The notes under the pieces are model-generated. The model made no database searches and had not been told where the DNA came from. It saw only the letters and a list, made by a program, of their open reading frames with translations. A program made the translations under genes and the position numbers. From positions 1 to 16,867 of the forward strand of contig CALKYG010000314.1 in NCBI GenBank assembly GCA_938003575.1: 16,867 bases of DNA, read 5' to 3'. Each line of letters starts with the position of its first letter. Positions within the stretch are counted from its first letter, which is position 1. Below, piece after piece: positions 10,423 to 16,867 of this stretch. Source of the stretch: an uncultured Alphaproteobacteria bacterium (lineage in GTDB: Bacteria > Pseudomonadota > Alphaproteobacteria > Caulobacterales > Parvularculaceae).

Positions 10423-11700
10423 TCAGAAATTTGACTTGAGCCAGGCGCCGACATTCCCGAATACGCCGCCGATCGATCGCGATGTCGCACGGCCGGGTCC
10501 GGCTGGTTCGCCGAAGCCGAAAGCAGATCGCGGCGGCGACATGCGCTTGCGGGCGGCCGCCTGAATAACGCCGATGGCGGCGGCGAACTGCGGCGCGGTG
10601 GCGGTCTCAGGGGCGCCCGAAAGCGCGGCCGGCCGTCCCAGCCGCGTCTTGACGCCGATGATCCGTTCAGCCGTTTCACGCGCGCCGACGAGAAGGCTTC
10701 CGCCGCCGGTCAGCACGGCGCGCCGGATCGCCCGGCGGGCGGACAGGGACTGCGGAAGGGCCGCGAGCGCCAATTCGATGATTTCTTCAAAACGCGGCGC
10801 AATCACCTGGGCGAGTTCAGCCCTGGAATGGCGGGCGATTTCGCCCTCGTCGCCGAGTTGCGGGAAGTCGACGAACCGGTGCTCGTCCCCCGCGCACGAA
10901 AGAGCGGAGCCGAAAAGCGTCTTGATCCGTTCCGCCTTCGCGATCGGCGAACCGAATATCTGCGCGATATCCCGGGTTATATGATCGCCGCCGACGGACA
11001 CGCCGCCGCAAGCGACAAGCGCGCCTTTTTCGTAAAGCGCGAAATCGGTCGACTTCGCGCCGATGTCAATCAGGATGACGCCGAGCTCCTTTTCATCGTC
11101 GATCAGCACGATGTCGCCGGCCGCGGCGGGCCCTACGATCAGCTCATCAAGCTCCAGCCCGCATCGGCCGAGGAGAGATTCGACATTTTCCGCATAGGAC
11201 TCGCGCACGCTGAGCCCGAGCATTTCAGCCGCGAGCACGCCGCCGGCAAGGCCGGCGGGATCCTCAGTCGGATCACCGTCGACGAGAAACCGGATTCTGG
11301 AGGAGCTTAACGGAAGCGAACCGTCCGGCGCGGCCGCCGCGGCGCCCTGCGCCAGGCATTCTTCGATATCGTCCTCGGTGACGATCCCTCCGGCGGTGTC
11401 AAGATCAACGGCGATCCTTCTGCTGCCGACGGACCGTCCGGGAACGGCGACGAAAACACGCCTTATCCGTTCCCCCGCCATTCGTTCGGCGGCCTCCACC
11501 GCAGCGCGCAGCGACGATTCGATATCGAGACGCTTTTCCCGACAAACCCCGCCATGCTGGCCGACTCCGATAATGTCAGGCTCGACTTCGCCGTCGAAAA
11601 CAGGCGTCAGGCGGGCGATGACGCAGGCGGCCTTTGAGCCGCCGATATCAACGGCGGCGATTAATCCGCGATCTCGTGACGGCCTTAGCTGTTTCGCCAT
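10423..11700 (-). CDS. ftsA: Cell division protein FtsA
   Basis: An actin-like ATPase that tethers FtsZ filaments to the inner membrane and recruits later divisome proteins. In 425 residues it shows phosphate-1 AAVDIGGSKAACVIA (15-29), a 1C-type subdomain (about 95-170), phosphate-2 at ILIDIGAKSTDF (209-220) and the adenosine motif VLTGGGS (329-335). The C-terminal GGVFGNVGAWLKSNF (411-425) is an amphipathic helix of the membrane-targeting type. Phosphate-2 is unusual: most FtsA have DxGGGTT there, while this protein has DIGAKST. Length matches E. coli FtsA (420). The ATG has AGGA one base upstream and GGAA slightly further, an imperfect ribosome site. It follows ftsQ by 53 bases without a terminator, so it is probably co-transcribed with the mur-ddl-ftsQ block. 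Confidence 0.96.
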   Translation of the reverse strand: MAKQLRPSRDRGLIAAVDIGGSKAACVIARLTPVFDGEVEPDIIGVGQHGGVCREKRLDIESSLRAAVEAAERMAGERIRRVFVAVPGRSVGSRRIAVDLDTAGGIVTEDDIEECLAQGAAAAAPDGSLPLSSSRIRFLVDGDPTEDPAGLAGGVLAAEMLGLSVRESYAENVESLLGRCGLELDELIVGPAAAGDIVLIDDEKELGVILIDIGAKSTDFALYEKGALVACGGVSVGGDHITRDIAQIFGSPIAKAERIKTLFGSALSCAGDEHRFVDFPQLGDEGEIARHSRAELAQVIAPRFEEIIELALAALPQSLSARRAIRRAVLTGGGSLLVGARETAERIIGVKTRLGRPAALSGAPETATAPQFAAAIGVIQAAARKRMSPPRSAFGFGEPAGPGRATSRSIGGVFGNVGAWLKSNF

Positions 11701-11753
11701 TTCCTGTTCCGACTAACGCCCGCAACCGCATCGCGGCGCGGCAAAGAGAGCGA

Positions 11754-12602
11754 TTATCCGTTGGCGGCGGCGCCGCCGATTGCGGAATCAGGTTCATTGC
11801 GCTTCTTGACGACCATCCGCTCCGGATCGCGAAGATCGATATATTTGATAGGCTGGTCAAGCGTCCGCTGCGCCGATTGGAGCAGTTCAAGATCAGCAAT
11901 CGCATCCTCGAAATTCTTCTCCGGAAGCTTGATCTCGATATCATTGCGAAGGCGCATGTCCCATCTTCGCTCGCCGACACGGACAAGAGCGTAGATGCGC
12001 TCCTGCAGTTCCTTTTTTCCCGCCAGCGCCTTGAGGACGCCGCCGGCCGCTTCGGGCGCGCCCGCGCCGACGATCAACGGCTGGTTTGCATACTCGCCGG
12101 CGTCAACCTCGCGGATGACGGCGCCTGAGTCGTCAATCAGGTAGAGCACGCCCTTCAGCTGCCATACGGCCGCCGGCTCACGTTCGCGGATTGAAATTGA
12201 AATTGTATCAGGCAAGAGGCGCATGACCGACGCTGACCGGACCCAGCCGAGCCCTTCAATTCGCGCGCGCGCCTCCTCAATGGAGAAATGGAGCAATGAA
12301 CCGCCGATTACGGGGCCAAGCGCGTCAAGCACCTCGTCATGGGCTGTTTGGTGCGCGCCGCGCAGAAGCACTCTTTTGATCTCAAGGCCGGCGGACGTCG
12401 CCGCGCTTCTCGCCGCGTGATCGACGCCGCGCCCGACCATCGCGAAATAGCCGCCGGACCAGAGGACAAGACCGGCGACGCCGAGAATGACGAGCGTCCC
12501 GGCCACGCCCGCGACGGCGTACCTTTCGAAAATCGAGAACAGACGCTCCGATGGCGTCGCCGTTCTTTTTCCCTTCCGGGATTTTTTCTTCACCGCTGGC
12601 AT
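11754..12602 (-). CDS. ftsQ: Cell division protein FtsQ
   Basis: A bitopic inner-membrane protein that links early and late divisome proteins (with FtsB/FtsL in E. coli). I chose the ATG at 12600-12602 because GAGGA lies six bases upstream; the protein then has 282 residues and overlaps ddl by 13 bases. An in-frame ATG at 12629 would add nine residues but has no visible ribosome site. The N-terminus is a short basic cytoplasmic segment (KKKSRKGKR), then a transmembrane helix (about 29-56), a POTRA domain (about 72-141, [12 protein letters not shown] to [12 protein letters not shown]) and the FtsQ beta domain with [13 protein letters not shown] and [14 protein letters not shown] near the end, the segment of a partner-binding strand. 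Position between ddl and ftsA is the classic dcw order. Confidence 0.94.
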   Translation of the reverse strand: MPAVKKKSRKGKRTATPSERLFSIFERYAVAGVAGTLVILGVAGLVLWSGGYFAMVGRGVDHAARSAATSAGLEIKRVLLRGAHQTAHDEVLDALGPVIGGSLLHFSIEEARARIEGLGWVRSASVMRLLPDTISISIREREPAAVWQLKGVLYLIDDSGAVIREVDAGEYANQPLIVGAGAPEAAGGVLKALAGKKELQERIYALVRVGERRWDMRLRNDIEIKLPEKNFEDAIADLELLQSAQRTLDQPIKYIDLRDPERMVVKKRNEPDSAIGGAAANG

Positions 12603-13510
12603 GAAGCATCCTCGATTATCCATTGGCACAGATCGGGAAACGGAATGCCGACATGAGCAGCCTGCTCCGGAACCAGCGACGTTCCGGTCATGCCGGGCTG
12701 CGTATTGATTTCAAGAAAGAATACCTGCTCGTTCTTCAGGCTTTCGTCGTATCTGAAGTCCGAGCGCGATACGCCGCGGCAGCCGATCGCCAGATGCGCT
12801 TTCAGCGCGCGCTCCATGCAGAGCGCCGCGACATCGTCAGGAATCGCTGCAGGCAGGACATGCTTGGAGCCGCCGGGCGCGTATTTCGCTTCATAGTCGT
12901 AAAAGGCGAGGCTCGTCGTTATTTCGGTGACGCAAAGCGCCCGGTCGCCCAATACCGACACCGTCAGCTCCCGGCCGGCGATGAATTTTTCGACAAGGAC
13001 TTCGTCGCCGAGGTCCCACTTGTCGCTTGCAAGCTCTGCGGGCGGACGATTGTCGCCCTTGCGGACGATATAGACGCCGACCGACGAACCCTGCGCGTTC
13101 GGCTTGACGACGTAGGGCGGCTCCATCGCATGGCCGCCGGCCGCGTCAAAACGCGACATAACCTTGCCTGCCGGCGATGGAACGCCTGCGTCTTCAAGCA
13201 CAAGCTTTGTCCGCTGTTTGTCCATCGCCAGCGAAGACGCGAGCACGCCTGAATGCGTATAAGGAATTCCCATCACCTCAAGGAGGCCCTGGACGCAGCC
13301 GTCCTCTCCCCACTGGCCATGAAGGGCGTTGAACGCAGCGTCCGGCCTCGCCTCTTTCAATTGCTCAGCGAGGCGGCGCGTCGCATCGATCTCGACGACG
13401 TCATAGCCTTTCGCCCGAAGAGCCTTGGCGCAGGCCGCGCCGGAATTCAAAGACACCTCGCGCTCCGGCGACCAACCGCCTTTCAGGACTGCGATTCGCT
13501 TGAATTTCAC
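12590..13510 (-). CDS. ddl: D-alanine--D-alanine ligase
   Basis: An ATP-grasp enzyme that makes the D-Ala-D-Ala dipeptide for the peptidoglycan stem. The 306 residues match the DdlB type: [16 protein letters not shown] (9-24) with the substrate-binding Glu16, LHGQWGEDG (63-71), [13 protein letters not shown] (134-146), FYDYEAKY (203-210, probable active-site Tyr210) and the Mg/ATP site [19 protein letters not shown] (265-283). The SVG and EAKY pattern suggests an ordinary D-Ala-D-Ala ligase and not a D-Ala-D-Lac form, which would be vancomycin-resistance related. The start is GTG, overlapping the murB stop as GTGA, with GGAG seven bases upstream. Its end overlaps ftsQ. Confidence 0.97.
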   Translation of the reverse strand: MKFKRIAVLKGGWSPEREVSLNSGAACAKALRAKGYDVVEIDATRRLAEQLKEARPDAAFNALHGQWGEDGCVQGLLEVMGIPYTHSGVLASSLAMDKQRTKLVLEDAGVPSPAGKVMSRFDAAGGHAMEPPYVVKPNAQGSSVGVYIVRKGDNRPPAELASDKWDLGDEVLVEKFIAGRELTVSVLGDRALCVTEITTSLAFYDYEAKYAPGGSKHVLPAAIPDDVAALCMERALKAHLAIGCRGVSRSDFRYDESLKNEQVFFLEINTQPGMTGTSLVPEQAAHVGIPFPDLCQWIIEDASCQR

Positions 13511-14427
13511 GCCGGCTCTCCGATCCGCCTGATTTCCCAGCGCAACTCAACGCCGGTCTTGTTAAGAACTTCTTTACGAAGCCCTTCGACCAGATTTTCA
13601 ATATCGGCGGCGGTCGCATCGCCTCGATTGATAATGAAGTTACAGTGCTGCTCGGAACATTGGGCGCCTCCGACAATTCGGCCGCGCCCCCCGATCTCGT
13701 CGATAAGCTGCCAAGCCTTGCGGCCGCCCGACTGGGCCGGATCAGGATTGGCGAAGGTGGACCCGCCCGTTCTTTCACGAACAGGCTGGGATTTCTCGCG
13801 CCGCTCCATGAGCGCCTTCATGCGTTCCTCTATGGCGGAAGGTTCGTCCGCACGGCCTTCAAAAAGCGCTTCAGTGAAAATCAGTCCCTCGCCGGCGCCG
13901 CAATGGCGATAGGCGAACTTCATCTCTGCGCGCGTCAGTTTTCGGCGAGCCCCGCTGCGATCATAAGCGATCGCCTCGACAAGCGCGTCTTTCGTTTCCT
14001 GATCATAGGCGCCGGCGTTCATCGCAAGTGCGCCCCCGATCGTGCCCGGCACGCCGCGATAGAACTCAAGACCGGCGACGCCCGCCCGCGCCGCGGCGCG
14101 GGCGACCTGCGCGTCAAGCGCAGCGGCGCCGGCGCGGACGCGCACGCCCTCGATCGAGATTTTCGCGAAAGGAGCGCCGAGACGAATGACGACGCCTCTG
14201 ACGCCGCCGTCGCGCACGAGAAGGTTCGAGCCGACCCCGACAGGGCGAACCGGAATGTCAATCGGCGTCTTCTTCAGAAAGTCTGCGAGATCGGCTTCGT
14301 CCTCCGGCGCGAACAGGACGTCCGCCGGTCCGCCGACGCGAAACCATGTGATCGCCGACATGTCCGCGTTCTCGACATAGCGTCCGCGAACTGGAGGAAG
14401 ATCGGTCGCTTTGACGAAATTGCTCAC
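13507..14427 (-). CDS. murB: UDP-N-acetylenolpyruvoylglucosamine reductase MurB
   Basis: An FAD enzyme that reduces UDP-GlcNAc-enolpyruvate with NADPH to UDP-MurNAc. The 306 residues begin with a GTG start that overlaps the murC stop as GTGA. FAD-binding segments are [15 protein letters not shown] (27-41), [13 protein letters not shown] (63-75) and [17 protein letters not shown] (125-141). Catalytic elements are AYRHC (172-176), GGSTFANP (221-228) with the proton-donor Ser223, and Glu298 in LRWEIRRIG near the end. It is the shorter type II MurB, usual in alphaproteobacteria, compared with E. coli (342). The ribosome site is weak, so initiation probably depends on ribosomes finishing murC. It acts in the cytoplasm just before MurC, its upstream neighbour. 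Confidence 0.97.
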   Translation of the reverse strand: MSNFVKATDLPPVRGRYVENADMSAITWFRVGGPADVLFAPEDEADLADFLKKTPIDIPVRPVGVGSNLLVRDGGVRGVVIRLGAPFAKISIEGVRVRAGAAALDAQVARAAARAGVAGLEFYRGVPGTIGGALAMNAGAYDQETKDALVEAIAYDRSGARRKLTRAEMKFAYRHCGAGEGLIFTEALFEGRADEPSAIEERMKALMERREKSQPVRERTGGSTFANPDPAQSGGRKAWQLIDEIGGRGRIVGGAQCSEQHCNFIINRGDATAADIENLVEGLRKEVLNKTGVELRWEIRRIGEPA

Positions 14428-15851
14428 GGCTGGGACTTCTTGAGTTCCGCCTCGAGACCCGCCGCATATTTCGTGATGTCGCCGGCGCCGAGCATGACGA
14501 CATAATCGCCCTTTTCCGCGATCGCCGCGATCTGTCTCGGCAAGTCGTCGAACGAATTGAGCGCGCGCACGTCGCGGTGCCCCTGCGCGGCGGCGCCGGC
14601 GACGAATGCGTCGCGGCTGACGCCGTCAATCGCCGATTCGCCTGCGGCGTAGACATCTGTCACGAAAGCGACATCCGCTTCGTTGAGACACGAGCAAAAC
14701 TGGTCCATGAGATCGCGCAATCGCGTGTAGCGATGCGGCTGGACGACTGCTATGATCTTGCCGCGCGTAAGACTGCGCGCCGCGCGCAGGACGGCTGCGA
14801 TCTCGACAGGATGGTGTCCGTAATCGTCGATGATGGCGACGCCTTTCCATTCGCCGACCTTGGTGAAACGCCGCTTGACGCCGGCGAACTTTGCAAGACC
14901 AGACCGGATCGCAGCATCGGAAGCGCCGACCTTGCGCGCGACAATCGCCGCCGCCGTCGCATTCAGCACGTTGTGAAGGCCCGGCATCGGCAGTTTGACG
15001 CCGTCAACACGGCCGTCCGGCTGGCCGCGCTTTCGGAAAACGATGTCAAATTTCGAGCCGCCGCCTTCAAAGGAAACATTTTCCGCCCGGACGTCCGCCT
15101 GCGGATTGACGCCGTAAGTGATAAGGCGGCGATCCGTAACGCGCCCCACGAGCGCCTGCACTTCCGGATGGTCCAGGCAAACGACGCCGTAGCCGTAAAA
15201 CGGCGTATTTTCGATAAACTGGTCGAATCCCTTTTTGAGCGCGTCGAATCCGCCCCAATGCTCGAGATGCTCCGGGTCGATATTGGTGACAACCGCAATC
15301 GTCGTCGGCAGGCGCAGGAAAGAGCCGTCCGATTCATCGGCTTCGACGACCATCCAGTCGCCCTCGCCGATGCGCGCATTCGTTCCGTAAGCGTTGATGA
15401 CGCCGCCGTTGATGACAGTCGGGTCAAGGCCCGCCTCGTCGAGAAGAGCCGCGATCATCGTTGTCGTCGTCGTCTTGCCGTGGGTGCCGCCGACGGAAAT
15501 CGTCCATTTGAGCCGCATCAGCTCGGCGAGCATGTCGGCGCGGCGCACGACCGGGATATGACGCGCCCGGGCTGCAAGTATCTCCGGATTATCGCGCCTG
15601 ATCGCCGTCGACACGATCACGGCGCCTGCGCCCTCTATATTATTCGCGTTATGACCGATGACGATCGGAATTCCCTTCTCGCGCAGACGCTGGACATTGG
15701 GGCTTTCTGCAACGTCGGAGCCTCGGACTTCATACCCGAGGTTCTGCATCACCTCTGCTATGCCGGACATGCCGATGCCGCCAATGCCGACAAAATGCAC
15801 GACGCCGACGCCGAACGGAAGGCGGACCTTTATGTTCCTCGATTCGCTCAT
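14424..15851 (-). CDS. murC: UDP-N-acetylmuramate--L-alanine ligase MurC
   Basis: An ATP-dependent Mur ligase that adds L-Ala to UDP-MurNAc. The 475 residues show an N-terminal Rossmann domain with [15 protein letters not shown] (19-33) and VRGSD (42-46), the ATP loop [11 protein letters not shown] (120-130), the Mg-binding EADESDGSF (170-178), [12 protein letters not shown] (188-199), [11 protein letters not shown] (291-301) and the C-terminal DDYGHHP (342-348) and QPHRYTR (371-377). All key family residues are present and length is normal. The ATG overlaps the murG stop as ATGA, and its own stop overlaps murB as GTGA. The Shine-Dalgarno is poor, which fits coupled translation along the murG-murC-murB-ddl series. 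Confidence 0.98.
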   Translation of the reverse strand: MSESRNIKVRLPFGVGVVHFVGIGGIGMSGIAEVMQNLGYEVRGSDVAESPNVQRLREKGIPIVIGHNANNIEGAGAVIVSTAIRRDNPEILAARARHIPVVRRADMLAELMRLKWTISVGGTHGKTTTTTMIAALLDEAGLDPTVINGGVINAYGTNARIGEGDWMVVEADESDGSFLRLPTTIAVVTNIDPEHLEHWGGFDALKKGFDQFIENTPFYGYGVVCLDHPEVQALVGRVTDRRLITYGVNPQADVRAENVSFEGGGSKFDIVFRKRGQPDGRVDGVKLPMPGLHNVLNATAAAIVARKVGASDAAIRSGLAKFAGVKRRFTKVGEWKGVAIIDDYGHHPVEIAAVLRAARSLTRGKIIAVVQPHRYTRLRDLMDQFCSCLNEADVAFVTDVYAAGESAIDGVSRDAFVAGAAAQGHRDVRALNSFDDLPRQIAAIAEKGDYVVMLGAGDITKYAAGLEAELKKSQP

Positions 15852-16867
15852 GCGACGGCTTTTACCCTTTCGGCCGCAATATTTTCAACAAGCCCGGCGA
15901 GCGCCGCGGCGGCGCCGGCCTTGACGCGGCCGCGCGCTTCCTTGGCCATGTGGCGCAGCAATTCCGGATCGGTCAGCAGGTCGTGAAGACGCGCGCGGAC
16001 CGCGTCGACCGTGAACTCGCTTTCACTGATGAGAATTGCGGCGCCGGCGTCGGAGAGAGTTCGGGCGTTTCCGGTCTGGTGGTCGTCCATCGCAATCGCA
16101 AGCGGCGCGAGAATCGACGGCCTTCCGATTACGGACAATTCAGTGACCGTCGAGGCGCCGGCGCGCGCGAGCACGAGATGCGATCGTGCAATCCGTTCAG
16201 GCATATCGCTGAAGAACGGCGCGAGTTCCGCGTCGATTCCGGCCGACTCGTAAACCTTTCGCACCCCGGCGAGCTCGGCGTCCCTCACCTGCTGGGTCAC
16301 CGTCAACCGCGCCCGCAACGGCGCCGGCAGGCTGGCCGCCGCATCCGGAACGATCCGAGAGAAGAGCGACGCACCCTGGCTGCCGCCGAAAACCAGCAAC
16401 GAAATTCCGCCCGCGTCGTCCAGCGGCGGATAGCGAACGGAAGCGGCGGCGTGAACCGCATCCCGAACCGGGTTGCCGACTTCAACGAGCAGCTTGCGAG
16501 CGGACTCCGGCGCCCTTTCGAGCGTTGGAAATCCGTGCGCCACGAATCTTGCGCCGCCCGCAACCATCCTGTTCGCCCGGCCGAGAACGCCGTTCTGTTC
16601 GTGGACGCCGTAGGGAACGCCGAGGAGCTGCGCCGCCATCATCGCCGGGAATGAAGGGTAGCCGCCAAATCCGACAGCCGCCGTCACGCGCCGTTTCCTG
16701 AATTCGCCGAGCGCCGTCAGCAATCCTCCGGCGAGTGAAAACGCAGCCGCAGCTTTTGCAGCCGGCCCGCCGACGGACGGACTTGATGCGGAAATCAGAA
16801 ATTTCTCGTCGGACGGAAAATCCGCCGCATATCTCTCACCCCTTGCGTCGGTGACGAGCAGGATGCG
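15848..16867 (-). CDS. murG: Undecaprenyl-diphospho-muramoylpentapeptide N-acetylglucosaminyltransferase MurG, 5' partial
   Basis: A GT-B glycosyltransferase at the inner face of the membrane that adds GlcNAc to lipid I to give lipid II. The frame is open to the right edge, and the visible part (339 residues) begins [18 protein letters not shown], well inside the N-terminal domain, so roughly 25-30 residues including the expected first Gly-rich motif are off the window. A TTG at 16723 is merely internal. Conserved features are [11 protein letters not shown] (about 66-76 of the visible part), [12 protein letters not shown] (about 89-100), [10 protein letters not shown], and the UDP-GlcNAc site [25 protein letters not shown] followed by DDHQTGNAR. 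The stop overlaps the murC start. It is the upstream end of the visible dcw segment; ftsW and murD would be expected beyond the edge. Confidence 0.97.
   Translation of the reverse strand, partial: RILLVTDARGERYAADFPSDEKFLISASSPSVGGPAAKAAAAFSLAGGLLTALGEFRKRRVTAAVGFGGYPSFPAMMAAQLLGVPYGVHEQNGVLGRANRMVAGGARFVAHGFPTLERAPESARKLLVEVGNPVRDAVHAAASVRYPPLDDAGGISLLVFGGSQGASLFSRIVPDAAASLPAPLRARLTVTQQVRDAELAGVRKVYESAGIDAELAPFFSDMPERIARSHLVLARAGASTVTELSVIGRPSILAPLAIAMDDHQTGNARTLSDAGAAILISESEFTVDAVRARLHDLLTDPELLRHMAKEARGRVKAGAAAALAGLVENIAAERVKAVA

Noticed and set aside
14577..15986. A 469-codon open frame on the plus strand, antisense to murC and the end of murG
   Set aside because: It mirrors the codon structure of the well-supported murC on the other strand, has no recognisable domain and is Arg/Asp/Ala-rich as expected for a shadow frame in GC-rich DNA.
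16721..16723. TTG as the start of murG
   Set aside because: The frame continues to the right edge with MurG-like sequence ([13 protein letters not shown]), so the TTG is internal and the gene is cut by the window.

Overview
The window looks like a chromosomal segment of an alphaproteobacterium, by inference from the Caulobacter/Parvularcula side of the class. The evidence is high GC (judged by eye), the order murG-murC-murB-ddl-ftsQ-ftsA-ftsZ-lpxC-bamD-recN-ligA, an FtsZ with a long linker and a C-terminal peptide of the alphaproteobacterial type, and a CtrA-like box plus GANTC sites in front of ftsZ. Family-level placement is a guess. Almost all coding capacity is on the minus strand, so the genes are transcribed from high to low coordinates.

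Right half (about 8640-16867): the downstream part of the dcw (division and cell wall) cluster. murG is cut by the right edge. murG/murC, murC/murB and murB/ddl are joined by 4-base stop/start overlaps, and ddl and ftsQ also overlap, so MurG, MurC, MurB, Ddl and FtsQ are probably translationally coupled. ftsA follows after 53 bases. A 190-base gap with candidate cell-cycle control sites separates ftsA from ftsZ, and ftsZ ends at a strong intrinsic terminator. Together these genes make lipid II (MurB, MurC, Ddl, MurG) and build the Z-ring and early divisome (FtsZ, FtsA, FtsQ).

Middle (about 4745-8640): the envelope genes lpxC (lipid A) and bamD (outer-membrane protein assembly), each preceded by its own intergenic region, then recN (DNA repair). 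A gene of the nitronate monooxygenase family is fused translationally to the end of recN by an ATGA overlap.

Left part (1-3543): ligA (NAD-dependent DNA ligase) with a small SAM-dependent methyltransferase starting on GTG inside its 3' end. Convergent to these is the only plus-strand gene, a secreted protein with a PEP-CTERM-like sorting tail. Its 5' end lies off the left edge, and a plus-strand terminator follows it.

No tRNA, rRNA, CRISPR, insertion sequence, phage gene or pseudogene was seen, and no stretch over 300 bases lacks a gene. The region is largely conserved housekeeping DNA. The more individual points are the ftsZ control region, the nitronate monooxygenase-like gene coupled to recN, the altered phosphate-2 motif in FtsA, the charged tail of BamD and the exported PEP-CTERM-like protein.
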